From positions 1-40,587 of the forward strand of contig JAEUVZ010000075.1 in NCBI GenBank assembly GCA_016786665.1: 40,587 bases of DNA, in the 5' to 3' direction. Each line of letters opens with the position of its first letter. The stretch's first letter is position 1. Origin of the DNA: Flavipsychrobacter sp. (lineage in GTDB: Bacteria > Bacteroidota > Bacteroidia > Chitinophagales > Chitinophagaceae). The translations under genes and the position numbers were made by a program. Positions 7,498 to 17,027 of the stretch are shown here, one piece after another. A model generated the notes under the pieces. That model worked only from the letters and a program-made list of their open reading frames with translations, was not told the DNA's origin and made no database searches.

Positions 7498-10400
7498 TAG
7501 TTGTCAGATAATTTGCTTTGTTTCTTTTCCAATGCTTTTACCTGTTCCAGTTTTTTAGTCGCTTCTGCCTTTATTTCTGCGTCTTTGGTGTTTTTTATTA
7601 CGCTTTGCAGGGTGGCTTTGGCGTTAAAGTAGTCTTTCTGTTCCGTCAGTATGTCGGCCATCAGCAGGAAGGCTTTTATATCGCTGCCCGAGGATTTGGA
7701 GATGGCTTTGCCGGCGGCGTCTTCCGCTTCCTTCAGTTTGCCTTGTGCCAGGTATATGGCCGCCACCTGGTAGCGGGCTTCCTGGGCTATGCCTGTGTTC
7801 TTCGCGTTTTCCAGTTGGCGGAACAGCTCCAGCGCATCGTCCATGCGGGTAAATTGCTGCAGCGTCTTGGCCTTATAGAGCTGTGCTTCGGTAAGGCTGT
7901 ACTCATCCATTTCCGGCAGGCCTATCAGGGTATCGGCGTAGTTGCTGGCCTCGCTGTACCTGGCCAGGTTATACGACGATTTCATCAGGCCGCGGTAGGC
8001 TTGTTGCAGGTTGTCTTTATCCATGGCGCTGCTGCGCAGGTGCTGGTAGTTGGTAAAGGCTGCCGCGTAGTCCTTGTTCTGGTACGTGATGCCGGCGGCC
8101 CTGCGGGCGCTGCTTTCCGAGAATTCGTTCCAGGGTGTTTGCAGCACCTGGTTGTAGTCGGCGAGGGCCTCGTTGTACTTTTTCTGCTGGTAGTAGCTTT
8201 CGCCCCGGTAGTAGTGGGCCTTGGTAGTGAAGGCGCCATTGGGGTATTGCTGCAGGTACTGCCCGAACGCTTGTTCCGATTTGTCCCATTTGCCGGCGGC
8301 GTACTGGGCTTCTGCGGCGGCGTAGTAGGTAGAGTCTATCGATTTGTTGTCGATGGAGGGCAGGTTGTTATCCTTCAGCAGTTGTGCGTAGGCCGAGGGC
8401 TGGTTTACTTCTATATACAGGCTCCTCAAGGCCTCCAGCGCGCTGTTGCGCTCGGCGGCGTTGGGGTAGTCGGTCACTACGTGTTTGTAGGCCTCTATGG
8501 CTTTGTTGTCGTTATTCAGTTGCTGGTAGGCGAAGCCGGTTTTCATCCAGGCTTTGGGTGCCAGGCTTTTGCCATTTACAGGATTGGTGAGTGGTTGCAG
8601 GGTAGTGATGGCCGCCTGGTATTTATCGGCTTCTATTTGCATCAGGGCCAGCTCGTAGCGGGCGTCGTTGCCATACATGGAGGTAGGCTTGGTCACCAGC
8701 GACTGGAGCATCTGCGTTTTTTCGGCGTCTCTTCCCTGCAAGCCCAGTATAAGTGCTTTCTGAAAGCGCGCGTAGTCGGCATCGCTGTTGTTGGAGTTGA
8801 TGATCTTGTCATACAGCGGGCCTGCTTTTGCAAAGTCTTTCTGCATAAACAAGGCGTCGGCTTCACGGATGGCCGCGGAAAGGTTGTTGCCGCCGTCGGC
8901 TCCCTGCGCCCGTGCAAAGTAGTCCTGTGCGGCTACAAATTGTCCCAGTTCCATCGCGGCGTAGCCCATGTTCATAAAGGCATGGGGCTTGGTAGCGGCC
9001 GAGGTGAGGTAGGTGACCCCATAGTCGCCCCTGTTGGCGTACAGGCTGCTGTACTTTATTACGTCGGCGTAGCGGCCCATGCGGTAAGCCAGCTCTCCTT
9101 TCCAGAAGTTGGCGGCCGACTCATAGGTTGGGTCGGCGGAGCGCTCCAGCGATGTGGTAAGCAGTTGGTCGGCAAACTCCAGGTCGCCGAGTTGTATCTG
9201 TTGCATGGCATAGCCAAAAGTTACCTTTTGGCGCGTGCGGTAATATTGATCGTTGCGGCTGCTTACTTCTTTTAGCGAGTAGTACGCCTCTGCGTAGTTG
9301 CGCGATTTTATCAGCAGGTCCGATGAGAGTGTCTTCGCCTCGTCGCGGTATTGCGACGCCGGGTACCTGGTGATAATGGTATTAAAGCGCTGCATGGCAT
9401 CGTCGTTGTAGCCCAGCTCATAAGAGAGTTTGCCGTGCAGCATGGTAGCGTTTTCCTGCTGCGTGGGGTTGAACGGCATATCGGCGCACAGGCCGAACGC
9501 GTTGCGCGCGCTGCGCTTATCGTTGGTTTTCAGGTAGCAGTCGCCCAGCAGGTACATAGCCGTTTGGCCCATAGTATCCTGGGTGCTGCTCAGCGGCTTG
9601 AATTTTTCTATCGCGTTTTCCCACTCGCTCACGCGGTAGTAGCTGTACCCCATTTCGTAGAGGTCTTCCTTGCGTATCTTTTCGGTATTGTCGTAGTAAT
9701 GTTCAAAGTAGGGCAGGGCGTCGCCATAGCGCTCTTCTTCAAAGAGGCATTGGGCGGCCAGCAGGTGCAGTTCGTTGTTGTAGTACGATTTCTCCGGTTT
9801 GTTTATCAGGTCCAGCGCCAGGTTGAGCGCCTGCTGACGGTTGCCGGTGAAGTAATAGATTTCGGCAATGTAGTAGGGTACTATCTTGCTGTACTCGGGC
9901 TGGTTTTTGATGCGCTCAAAGCTGCTCAGCGCCTCGGCATAGTCGTTTCGGTTATACGCCAGCAAGCCATAGTAATAGTTGCCTGCCGTGTGGTATTTCC
10001 CTTCCAGTTCCTTTATAGAAGCGAACATAGGTTCCGCCTTATCAAACTGCATACTGTTAAAGTAGCAATAGGCCAGTTCAAAACGGCTGTCGGCAATTTC
10101 CTTGTTGCTGAGGTTGGCGTAGCCGGCCATTTCGTAATAGGGAATGGCTTTGGTAAGCCGGTTCTTCTGGAAATAATATTGCGCGAGCGCGAATGCGGTT
10201 CGCTGTTTGTAAGCCGGGTTGGAGGTGGTTTGGATGGCGGTGGCAGCCGTGTCTTCGCAGCCGGGTATGTCCAGCTTCAGGGCCGACACCGCGGCAAAGA
10301 AGTGCGCTTTGTTCGACAGGTCGGCAGGCTGTATGTAGGTATTGAGCGGTTTCTGGCTCACATACTCATTGGCCGACTGTAGTGCCAGCGCATAGTGCCC

Positions 10401-10550
10401 CTGGAAGAATTGCTGCTCGGCCAGTACCAGCATTTTATTTTCAGGCAGCTCCGGGGTGTGCAGTTGCGCCCACGTGGGCACCGACAGCGCAATGGCCAGG
10501 GCGGTAGCTGAAAAATGGCGGCTTATGTTCGTTCTTTTTTTTTGCTTCAT
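7497..10550 (-). CDS. Large secreted TPR protein
   Basis: 1017 residues. The signal peptide ends at VPTWAQ (about residue 28). The rest is almost entirely helical tetratricopeptide-like repeats of about 34-37 residues. Each has the usual small/aromatic pattern (for example YYIAEIYYFTGNRQQAL, MGYSYYRVSEWENAIEKF, GFAYQQLNNDNKAIEAYKHV). The C-terminus is a short Lys-rich tail. Such proteins scaffold complexes in the periplasm or at the inner face of the outer membrane. Here the gene sits 15 bp after a TonB-dependent receptor and overlaps a plugless barrel gene by one base, so a shared outer-membrane assembly is likely. No enzymatic motif is seen. Confidence 0.88.
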   Translation of the reverse strand: MKQKKRTNISRHFSATALAIALSVPTWAQLHTPELPENKMLVLAEQQFFQGHYALALQSANEYVSQKPLNTYIQPADLSNKAHFFAAVSALKLDIPGCEDTAATAIQTTSNPAYKQRTAFALAQYYFQKNRLTKAIPYYEMAGYANLSNKEIADSRFELAYCYFNSMQFDKAEPMFASIKELEGKYHTAGNYYYGLLAYNRNDYAEALSSFERIKNQPEYSKIVPYYIAEIYYFTGNRQQALNLALDLINKPEKSYYNNELHLLAAQCLFEEERYGDALPYFEHYYDNTEKIRKEDLYEMGYSYYRVSEWENAIEKFKPLSSTQDTMGQTAMYLLGDCYLKTNDKRSARNAFGLCADMPFNPTQQENATMLHGKLSYELGYNDDAMQRFNTIITRYPASQYRDEAKTLSSDLLIKSRNYAEAYYSLKEVSSRNDQYYRTRQKVTFGYAMQQIQLGDLEFADQLLTTSLERSADPTYESAANFWKGELAYRMGRYADVIKYSSLYANRGDYGVTYLTSAATKPHAFMNMGYAAMELGQFVAAQDYFARAQGADGGNNLSAAIREADALFMQKDFAKAGPLYDKIINSNNSDADYARFQKALILGLQGRDAEKTQMLQSLVTKPTSMYGNDARYELALMQIEADKYQAAITTLQPLTNPVNGKSLAPKAWMKTGFAYQQLNNDNKAIEAYKHVVTDYPNAAERNSALEALRSLYIEVNQPSAYAQLLKDNNLPSIDNKSIDSTYYAAAEAQYAAGKWDKSEQAFGQYLQQYPNGAFTTKAHYYRGESYYQQKKYNEALADYNQVLQTPWNEFSESSARRAAGITYQNKDYAAAFTNYQHLRSSAMDKDNLQQAYRGLMKSSYNLARYSEASNYADTLIGLPEMDEYSLTEAQLYKAKTLQQFTRMDDALELFRQLENAKNTGIAQEARYQVAAIYLAQGKLKEAEDAAGKAISKSSGSDIKAFLLMADILTEQKDYFNAKATLQSVIKNTKDAEIKAEATKKLEQVKALEKKQSKLSDN

Positions 10551-10565
10551 CTATAACTGTCGTTC

Positions 10566-12896
10566 TTAGAAGTTCCACGCAACGCTCAGGCTGGGGAACA
10601 GTGGCAGTTGATATACTCGTGTATTGGTAAAACGGTCTACGTAGAAAATGTTGTTGCGGTTAGCCACGTTGCTCACGCTGAATATTGCATCTATTTTCGA
10701 CTTGGGACTGAGTGTAAATTGCTTCTTTACCGAAATGTCTACGCGGTGGTACCACGAGAGGCGGCCGCCATTTATCTGCTCGCCATACAGTACGCCTATG
10801 TTGCCATTGGTTCCTGTTACGTTGCTGTTCACGCTGCTGCCCAGGTCAGGATTCTCGAAGAAGCCCTGTGTGAGCGTGAAGGGGAACGGTGAGCCAAGAT
10901 TGTAGCGGATGGAGAAATCCCAATCCCTCTTCTTGCCGGCGGTGTAGGAGCCAAACAGGTTCATGTTAAAGCGGCGGTCGAATGGAGGAGGATAAGTCTG
11001 TACCGAATCCCTGTTGTCGCGGGTGGTGAAGGTGATTTTCTGGTAAGAGAATACGCTCCACAGGTACAGGCGTTTGTAGTTATATTTCAGTGAGAAGTCG
11101 ATACCGCGCGCATCGCCGTTACCTGCTATAAAGTTCGGGTCAGTGGAGCTTTGCTTGTAGCGGTTAAGCTCGGTATAGTCGGTAAACAACTTGTACCAGG
11201 GCTCTATGTTTATTTCTACTTCCTGTATGTCTACTTCTATGCCGCCGGCTACGTGGTAGGCGCGCTGGAGATTGGTTTTCAGGCGCTGGCCTTCCGTGTT
11301 GTAGATGGTTTGGTCGGGGCTGAGCAGGAAGCCGGTGAAGAAGTTCACGATGTCTTTATCGCTCTTGGTGCTGATGATGTTTTGAGAGTAGATACCCGCG
11401 GCTGCTTTCAGGCGGATGTCAGGGGTCACGTTGTACTTCATACCCAGGCGGGGCTCCGGGGAAATAGTGGCCAGCGATGAATAGTATTGCAGGCGGAAGC
11501 TGGGGTCAAAAATAAACTTGTCGCCAAAGTTCTTCCGGTAGCTCAGGAACACTGAAGCATTGGTATTGTTTCGCTGCTGGTCGAAGCTGGCGTTAAACTG
11601 GTTGGCATAGTCCAGCGTAGAGTTCAGTCCGCTTACTTCAAAGCCATACTTCAGCTGGCTGTAGTTTTTCAGGTAGTAGGTAAAGTCAAGCCCGGCTTCA
11701 AAGCCTGCTATAGAGCTTTGGCGGGTGGTATTGAGCCCGCCGGTTGTTTCGTCCAGCTCTATGGCATATTTAGAGTAAGCGAACTTACCATTGATGAGTG
11801 CTGACGAACTGCCGGGAGACAGGATGAACGTGGTACCCGCACCCACCGCGTTCCAGCGAAGGCCTGCTTCGGTGCTGAGTGTGCGGGGATTGATGATTTT
11901 TGCGTTATCGTCAAAGTTGAAACCAAAAATGTTCAGCTTGCTGCCGTTGTCCAGCCCGAAGGATACCTTGCCATACAGGTCGGTAAAGCCGAAGGGAAGG
12001 CCGTTAGATTTTATAGATTCGTTAAGCCCGCCGTACAACGTTTTGGAGGTAGACTCCAGGTAGCTGTGCTTGGCGGAAAGGAGGAAAGAGATGCTGGCGT
12101 CACCTGCAGTTTTCGGTTTCATCAGCGGTCCTTCCAGCATAGCGTGCGCCATTATGGGGGAAAGAGAGAATTTACCGGCCAGTGCGTTTTTGTTACCGTC
12201 CTTGGTGCGTACATCTACTATCGCCGAGGTACGGTTGCCATATTGCGCGCCAAAGCCGCTGGAGATCACCTCCGCGCTGCGGATGGCATCCGTTTCAAAT
12301 ACCGAGAACAGGCCAATGGTGTGGAATGGGTTGTAGATAGTAACACCATCCAGCAATATGCCGGTCTGCGTAGGGGAGCCGCCCCGTATGTAGAGCTGGC
12401 CGCCCTGGTCGCCCGTGAATACTACGCCGGGCAGTACTTGAAGAAACTGTGCAATGTCAGGCTCGCCGCCTACACTGGGCAGCCGGTTTATTTCGGTAGG
12501 GGTTATGGCGGTTACGCCCACGCCCACTTTGGTGGTTTTGTCTACCTGTTTGGCGTTTATCTCTACGTCTTCCAGGGTTTTGCCCTTGGGCGAGATGAAC
12601 AGCTTCACGCTGGCCACCCCTTCAGCGGCTACCGATACTTCCTGCAGCACGGTATCATAGCCAAGTGCAGTGGCCATTACCGTGTAGCTGCCGGGAGCAA
12701 GCTGCGCAAAGGTGAAGTAACCATTAAGGTCCGATACCGCGCCCATCTTGGTTCCCTGCAGGCGGATGACCGTATTGATCATTGGTTCGCCGTTGGAATT
12801 ATCATAAATGAAGCCCTTGATAGAGCCATTTTGCGCAAAGGAAGAAAAAGATAGGATTAGAAATAGAATCGCTGTTAAGCCAAATCGCTTTTGCAT
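10566..12896 (-). CDS. TonB-dependent receptor with carboxypeptidase-regulatory-like N-domain
   Basis: 776 residues. The signal peptide ends at FSSFAQ (about 21). Residues ~24-105 form a CarboxypepD_reg-like domain (GFIYDNSNGEPMINTVIRLQGT...DLNGYFTF). The plug follows (about 120-235), with LPGVVFTGDQGGQLYIRGGSPTQ and GILLDGVTIYNP. The remainder is the barrel, ending in WNF with the usual terminal Phe. It imports a ligand across the outer membrane using TonB energy. The plug and N-domain resemble receptors of the SusC superfamily broadly, but there is no SusD neighbour, and 776 residues is shorter than typical SusC. First gene of a three-gene minus-strand operon, with a clear Bacteroidota promoter upstream. 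Substrate cannot be read from sequence. Confidence 0.93.
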   Translation of the reverse strand: MQKRFGLTAILFLILSFSSFAQNGSIKGFIYDNSNGEPMINTVIRLQGTKMGAVSDLNGYFTFAQLAPGSYTVMATALGYDTVLQEVSVAAEGVASVKLFISPKGKTLEDVEINAKQVDKTTKVGVGVTAITPTEINRLPSVGGEPDIAQFLQVLPGVVFTGDQGGQLYIRGGSPTQTGILLDGVTIYNPFHTIGLFSVFETDAIRSAEVISSGFGAQYGNRTSAIVDVRTKDGNKNALAGKFSLSPIMAHAMLEGPLMKPKTAGDASISFLLSAKHSYLESTSKTLYGGLNESIKSNGLPFGFTDLYGKVSFGLDNGSKLNIFGFNFDDNAKIINPRTLSTEAGLRWNAVGAGTTFILSPGSSSALINGKFAYSKYAIELDETTGGLNTTRQSSIAGFEAGLDFTYYLKNYSQLKYGFEVSGLNSTLDYANQFNASFDQQRNNTNASVFLSYRKNFGDKFIFDPSFRLQYYSSLATISPEPRLGMKYNVTPDIRLKAAAGIYSQNIISTKSDKDIVNFFTGFLLSPDQTIYNTEGQRLKTNLQRAYHVAGGIEVDIQEVEINIEPWYKLFTDYTELNRYKQSSTDPNFIAGNGDARGIDFSLKYNYKRLYLWSVFSYQKITFTTRDNRDSVQTYPPPFDRRFNMNLFGSYTAGKKRDWDFSIRYNLGSPFPFTLTQGFFENPDLGSSVNSNVTGTNGNIGVLYGEQINGGRLSWYHRVDISVKKQFTLSPKSKIDAIFSVSNVANRNNIFYVDRFTNTRVYQLPLFPSLSVAWNF

Positions 12897-12949
12897 ATAG
12901 ATGCTCTTGTCTTTAAAAGGTGCCTTAAAACTGACTATTGTTATGTTAA

Positions 12950-12980
12950 CAAAGATAGGAATTACAGGATAGCGGCAAAA
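12950..12980 (-). promoter_or_regulatory. Bacteroidota-type promoter of the receptor operon
   Basis: On the minus strand a -33 box TTTTG (12980-12976) is followed after 18 nt by a perfect -7 box TATCTTTG (12957-12950; consensus TAnnTTTG). Predicted transcription start is about 12945, giving a leader near 50 nt before the ATG at 12896. This is the best-matched promoter in the window. Confidence 0.75.
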
Positions 12981-13071
12981 AGTAATACGTCGTATGGGTG
13001 ATTGTTGTATATAAAATGTGGGTATCCGCTGTATAGGGGGCCAGGGTATGTGCTACCTCGGTTTCAGGCAG

Positions 13072-13079
13072 TATCTTTA
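13072..13079 (+). promoter_or_regulatory. -7 box 12 nt before the NAD(P)HX-repair start codon
   Basis: TATCTTTA matches TAnnTTTG at 5 of 6 fixed positions. Its first base is 12 nt before the ATG at 13084, which puts the predicted transcription start at or within a base or two of the ATG. No clear -33 TTTG is seen. Confidence 0.45.
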
Positions 13080-13083
13080 TAAC

Positions 13084-14595
13084 ATGAAGATATTATCGGC
13101 CGCGCAGGTGAAAGCGGCAGATGCATATACCATAGCTCACACACCTATCTCCTCGCTCGACCTGATGGAGCGGGCGGCGGCTAAGTGCGTGGAATGGCTC
13201 CTGGAGCGGTACCCGCGCGATACGCTCTTCCTGGTGCTGTGTGGCAGCGGCAATAATGGGGGCGACGGGTTGGCCATCGCCCGTATGCTGCACCGGGAGG
13301 GGTATGGTGTGAAGGCTTTCTATCTGCCGCTGAGCGATAAGATGAGCGCCGATTGCAGGATGAACTACCAGCGGCTGGAGCGCATGGCCACGGGGCTGCT
13401 CACCATTATGCAGCCCGAAACCTACATTACGGACATCGCTCCGCAGATAGTGATAATAGATGCGCTCTTCGGCACGGGCCTCACTCACCCGGCAGGGGGC
13501 TGGCTGGCAAAGTTCATTAACGCCATCAACGCGCTGCCCAACGAGGTGGTGGCTATAGACCTACCCTCCGGCCTGGCGGCAGACAGCCTGCCCGGTGAAG
13601 ATGCGGCGGTCATAAATGCAGCGCATACACTCAGTTTCCAGTTGTATAAACGGAGTTTTTTGCATCCCGAGGGTGGTAGCCGTTGCGGCCAGGTGCATAT
13701 ACTGGATATAGGGCTGAGTGACCACTTTATTGCGGAGGCCCCCGCACACTACCACATAGCCGGCCACCAGGAAATACAAAAGCATTACCGGGCAAGGAAA
13801 CCCTTCACCAACAAGGGTACTTACGGACTGGCTTTTCTCGTGGGCGGCAGCTATGGTATGGCAGGGGCTGTAGCACTGGCTACCCGGGCCGCCCTGCGGG
13901 CGGGTGCGGGCAAGGTGCGGGCGCTGCTCCCCGGCTGCGGCTATACGGCGATACAGACCCTGGTACCCGAGGCCATGTGCCTCACCAGTGGCGAGCACTA
14001 CATAGAAGGTATACACGGATGGGAAGACGCTGATGCCATAGGCATAGGTTGCGGAATGGGTACCGGGGAAGGTACGGTTGCGGCGTTTGGGAGGTTCCTG
14101 GAGGCTGTGCAAGAGCCCATAGTGCTGGACGCTGATGCGCTGAACATAATGGCCCTTCACCCGGAATTGCTCACGCGCATACCGGCGGGCAGCATACTGA
14201 CGCCGCACCCCAAAGAGTTCGACCGCCTGTTCGGCCCCTCGCCGGATAGTATGCAGCGGGTGGAACTGGCGCGCATGCTGGCCATGCGCTACAACTTCTG
14301 TATAGTGCTGAAAGACCGCCACACCGCCACAGTAGCCCCCGATGGCACTTGCTGGTACAACACTACCGGCAATGCCGGCCTGGCCACCGCCGGCAGCGGC
14401 GATGTACTCGCCGGTATCATTACCGGGCTGCTGGCGCAGGGCTATGCCACCACGCAGGCCGCCTTGCTGGGCGTGTACCTGCATGGCAAGGCGGGGGAAT
14501 ACGCCGCTGCGCAGCACTCTATGGAGGCGATGGTAGCCGGTGATATTGTGGAGCACCTGGGCAGCGCGTTCCGCACCCTTGGTTCCGATGGGTAG
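13084..14595 (+). CDS. nnr: Bifunctional NAD(P)H-hydrate epimerase / ADP-dependent dehydratase
   Basis: 503 residues from ATG 13084 (MKILSAAQVKAADAYTI). An in-frame GTG at 13018 would add 22 unconserved residues and is not used. Residues ~1-215 are the YjeF_N epimerase domain (CGSGNNGGDGLA, 53-64; IIDALFGTGL; AIDLPSGL). Residues ~235-500 are the ribokinase-like dehydratase (FLVGGSYGMAGA, PIVLDADALN, LTPHPKEF, TAGSGDVLAGI). Together they repair damaged NADHX and NADPHX in the cytosol. The domain order and fused length are usual for bacteria. It is divergent from the receptor operon and shares a 187-bp intergenic region with it. Confidence 0.95.
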   Translation: MKILSAAQVKAADAYTIAHTPISSLDLMERAAAKCVEWLLERYPRDTLFLVLCGSGNNGGDGLAIARMLHREGYGVKAFYLPLSDKMSADCRMNYQRLERMATGLLTIMQPETYITDIAPQIVIIDALFGTGLTHPAGGWLAKFINAINALPNEVVAIDLPSGLAADSLPGEDAAVINAAHTLSFQLYKRSFLHPEGGSRCGQVHILDIGLSDHFIAEAPAHYHIAGHQEIQKHYRARKPFTNKGTYGLAFLVGGSYGMAGAVALATRAALRAGAGKVRALLPGCGYTAIQTLVPEAMCLTSGEHYIEGIHGWEDADAIGIGCGMGTGEGTVAAFGRFLEAVQEPIVLDADALNIMALHPELLTRIPAGSILTPHPKEFDRLFGPSPDSMQRVELARMLAMRYNFCIVLKDRHTATVAPDGTCWYNTTGNAGLATAGSGDVLAGIITGLLAQGYATTQAALLGVYLHGKAGEYAAAQHSMEAMVAGDIVEHLGSAFRTLGSDG

Positions 14596-14698
14596 AGGGT
14601 AGCTGCGGTACCTGTGGTTACTTTTTTTCTTTTTTTTCTATATTACAGATGCATCATCCCGGGCTCTCCGGGTATTGTTCACCCTTTATCGTATTACT

Positions 14699-15385
14699 AT
14701 GCGTATTGTTTTGTTCTCTTTAGCTGTATTGCTTTCTGTTCCATCGCTGGCGGCGCCTGACGCAAAGGCCCTGCTCCGCAAGATGTCGCGGCAGTTGGCC
14801 AGTCATACCAGTGTGCAGTACACCGCTTACCAAACCTTTAAAGGCCCCGATAGGGACGACACCTTGTTTTTTCAGCAGCATGTGGCTATAGCCCGCGATA
14901 AGGGAGATGTGCAGTGGGGCGCTAAGTTTCGTATGGCCGATTTTGAGCGCAGCAACGATTACCTGTTTTACAACCGTGAGCGTATATGTTTTGTAGACCA
15001 GCTGAAAGGCCGCTACCGCGTGGTAACGCCGGATAGTAAAGGCGACCGCCTGCCGCAATTCTACGCTGGCCTGGTGTGGGAGGGCTTTATCCGTCCGGAG
15101 GTGTACGAAGCCTACCAGGATAGGAACGCCCGCTGGCTGAAGGACACTACTATAGACGGCCAGTTGTGCTACCAGCTGGAACTAAAAGAACCAGGCAGCC
15201 GGAACCGGGAAGTGCTGGCCATTACCAAACGGGGGCTCACGCCGGTAATGCGCCGCGAGTACCACTATCATGCTAAGGAGTGGGAATACAACGAAGTGCT
15301 GCTGCGGGCCACCCGGTACGACCAGGTAGATAACAACCAGTTCTCCCGCAGGCAACTGCCCGCATGGTTCACCGAGCGCCGCTAG
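14699..15385 (+). CDS. Secreted LolA-like protein of unknown function
   Basis: 228 residues from ATG 14699, chosen because it gives a clean signal peptide (MRIVLFSLAVLLSVPSLAAP). A TTG eight codons upstream is possible but adds nothing. The mature protein begins with helix-rich DAKALLRKMSRQLAS, then alternates strands (SVQYTAYQTF, YLFYNRERICFVDQLKGRYRV, CYQLELKEP). This layout is seen in the LolA/outer-membrane lipoprotein-sorting superfamily and in the N-terminal domain of some Bacteroidota thioredoxin-like proteins. No catalytic residues or cysteine pair are visible. It lies 103 bp after the NAD(P)HX-repair gene. Confident as a gene, tentative as to fold. Confidence 0.75.
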   Translation: MRIVLFSLAVLLSVPSLAAPDAKALLRKMSRQLASHTSVQYTAYQTFKGPDRDDTLFFQQHVAIARDKGDVQWGAKFRMADFERSNDYLFYNRERICFVDQLKGRYRVVTPDSKGDRLPQFYAGLVWEGFIRPEVYEAYQDRNARWLKDTTIDGQLCYQLELKEPGSRNREVLAITKRGLTPVMRREYHYHAKEWEYNEVLLRATRYDQVDNNQFSRRQLPAWFTERR

Positions 15386-15395
15386 CGGCAGGGGC

Positions 15396-15593
15396 TTATT
15401 TTACCGTCGTTTTTTTTCGCGGGAAGCGCGTTAGCAGCAGGTACACAACCGTTACTGCGCAGAATACAATGCTGGTATTCACCACGTAGTGTACCCACGT
15501 ATCGGTAGGCGGGTCGGTATCCACCTGGTACAGGAAGACGGTTATCAATAGCGCTATAACAAGCAGTATAAGAATACGTTTGCGGAGCTTCAT
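15396..15593 (-). CDS. Small two-TM membrane protein
   Basis: 65 residues from ATG 15593. There are two hydrophobic segments (about 6-20, ILILLVIALLITVFL, and about 37-56, VVNTSIVFCAVTVVYLLL) with basic ends (MKLRKR and RFPRKK). That makes both termini likely cytoplasmic. A short polar hairpin (DTDPPTDTW) joins the helices. The gene begins 42 bp after purD on the same strand and may be cotranscribed with it. Convergent with the LolA-like gene, leaving only 10 bp between the two stops. No family recognised. Confidence 0.6.
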   Translation of the reverse strand: MKLRKRILILLVIALLITVFLYQVDTDPPTDTWVHYVVNTSIVFCAVTVVYLLLTRFPRKKTTVK

Positions 15594-15635
15594 GCCTGTA
15601 ATAACGCATGGAAGCGACAAATGGTATATGTCTGC

Positions 15636-16910
15636 TTATTGAAATTCGTAGCCAATGTCTTTCCGGTAGTATTTGCCCTCGTACTGTATTTTTTCGGCGT
15701 TGCGGTAAGAGGTAGCGAGAGCCTCTTTTATATCCGTGCCGTAGGAGGTTACTGCCAGTACGCGGCCCCCGTTGGTCACCACGGCGCCATCTTTATCAGC
15801 AGTTCCCGCATGGAACAGAATGCTGCCCGCGGCCTCTTCCAGGCCCGTCATGATGTTTCCTTTTGGGTAGCTGCCCGGGTAGCCGCCCGCTACCAGCATT
15901 ACCGTGCAGGCAGCCCTGGGCGAGTGGGTTACCGCTGCTTCGTTCAGCTGGCCGGCATCCATCTTCACTATCAGTTCCACCAGGTCATTTTCCAGCCGGG
16001 GCATTACTACCTCTGTTTCCGGGTCGCCCATGCGGCAATTGTATTCTATTACATAAGGCTCGCCCTCCACATTTATCAGCCCAAAGAAAATGAACCCCTG
16101 GTAGGTAATGTTTTCTTGCTTCAGTCCGTTGATGGTAGGCTCTATTACCCGGCTCACTATCTTCTGCATAAACTCCGGACCGGCAAACGGAACGGGAGAA
16201 ATAGCCCCCATGCCCCCGGTATTGGGGCCGGTGTCTCCTTCGCCTATGCGCTTGTAGTCCTTTGCTTCGGGCAGGCGCACATAGTGCGTGCCATCGGAAA
16301 GGGCGAACACCGAAAGCTCAATGCCTGTGAGGAACTCCTCTACCACCACCTTCTTGCCCGCCTCGCCAAACTGGGCTTCCTTTATCATCTGGGTGAAGGC
16401 CTCTATGGCTTCTTCGTGGCTTTGGGCTATTACCACACCCTTACCCGCCGCCAGTCCGTCGGCTTTCAATACTATTGGCAGCGACTGCCCCCGCAGGTAT
16501 TCAACCCCCTCGTCAAAGTTGGTTTCCCCAAATTCCCGGTAGGCTGCGGTAGGTATGTGATGGCGCATCATGAACTCCTTGGCAAAAGCCTTGCTGCCTT
16601 CCAGTTGTGCACCGGCCTTAGAGGGGCCGCATACTATAATATGGCTGGTGGCTTCATCGTTCTTTATAAAGTCGTATATGCCCGCAACCAGCGTGTCTTC
16701 CCCGCCGGGAAACAGGATGTGGATGTGGTGCTCCAGGCAAAACCGCCGGATGCCGGCAAAGTCGGTAAGCGACAACGGTACGTTGGTGCCATAGGCGGAG
16801 GTGCCCGCATTGCCCGGTGCGATGTACAGATTTTCGCACAGCGGACTTTGTTTCAATTTCCACGATAGCGCATTTTCGCGTCCTCCGGAGCCTAAGAGCA
16901 GAATATTCAT
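15636..16910 (-). CDS. purD: Phosphoribosylamine-glycine ligase (GAR synthetase)
   Basis: 424 residues from ATG 16910 ([15 protein letters not shown]). The open frame runs further upstream but only this start gives the family N-terminus. PurD joins glycine to 5-phosphoribosylamine using ATP, step two of purine synthesis. Visible features are the N-domain GSGGREN, the ATP-grasp lysine region [14 protein letters not shown], the [12 protein letters not shown] glycine-rich segment, [16 protein letters not shown], and the C-terminal biotin-carboxylase-like tail. Length is standard. It is divergent from the first POT transporter, with 117 bp between. No riboswitch-like structure is evident in that gap. 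Confidence 0.97.
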   Translation of the reverse strand: MNILLLGSGGRENALSWKLKQSPLCENLYIAPGNAGTSAYGTNVPLSLTDFAGIRRFCLEHHIHILFPGGEDTLVAGIYDFIKNDEATSHIIVCGPSKAGAQLEGSKAFAKEFMMRHHIPTAAYREFGETNFDEGVEYLRGQSLPIVLKADGLAAGKGVVIAQSHEEAIEAFTQMIKEAQFGEAGKKVVVEEFLTGIELSVFALSDGTHYVRLPEAKDYKRIGEGDTGPNTGGMGAISPVPFAGPEFMQKIVSRVIEPTINGLKQENITYQGFIFFGLINVEGEPYVIEYNCRMGDPETEVVMPRLENDLVELIVKMDAGQLNEAAVTHSPRAACTVMLVAGGYPGSYPKGNIMTGLEEAAGSILFHAGTADKDGAVVTNGGRVLAVTSYGTDIKEALATSYRNAEKIQYEGKYYRKDIGYEFQ

Positions 16911-17002
16911 TGTATGGTCGTTTAATAAATTACCCCCAAAATTGCCGTCACGGATGGGGATAAAAGCCAATTTGAAAGGGCAAAAGTATTCAATCAAGCC
17001 CT

Positions 17003-17010
17003 TATCTTTC
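17003..17010 (+). promoter_or_regulatory. Possible -7 box of the first POT gene
   Basis: TATCTTTC matches TAnnTTTG except the last base and lies 18 nt before the ATG at 17028. No well-spaced -33 TTTG was found. Confidence 0.35.
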
Positions 17011-17027
17011 AGAAAATTTATGAACGC

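Noticed and set aside
10465-10480. CCCACGTGGG palindrome, reminiscent of the core of parS
   Set aside because: It lies inside the TPR gene and lacks the GTTTC/GAAAC arms of the parS consensus.
13018-13083. GTG start for the NAD(P)HX-repair enzyme
   Set aside because: The extra 22 residues are unconserved and the -7 box lies inside this extension.
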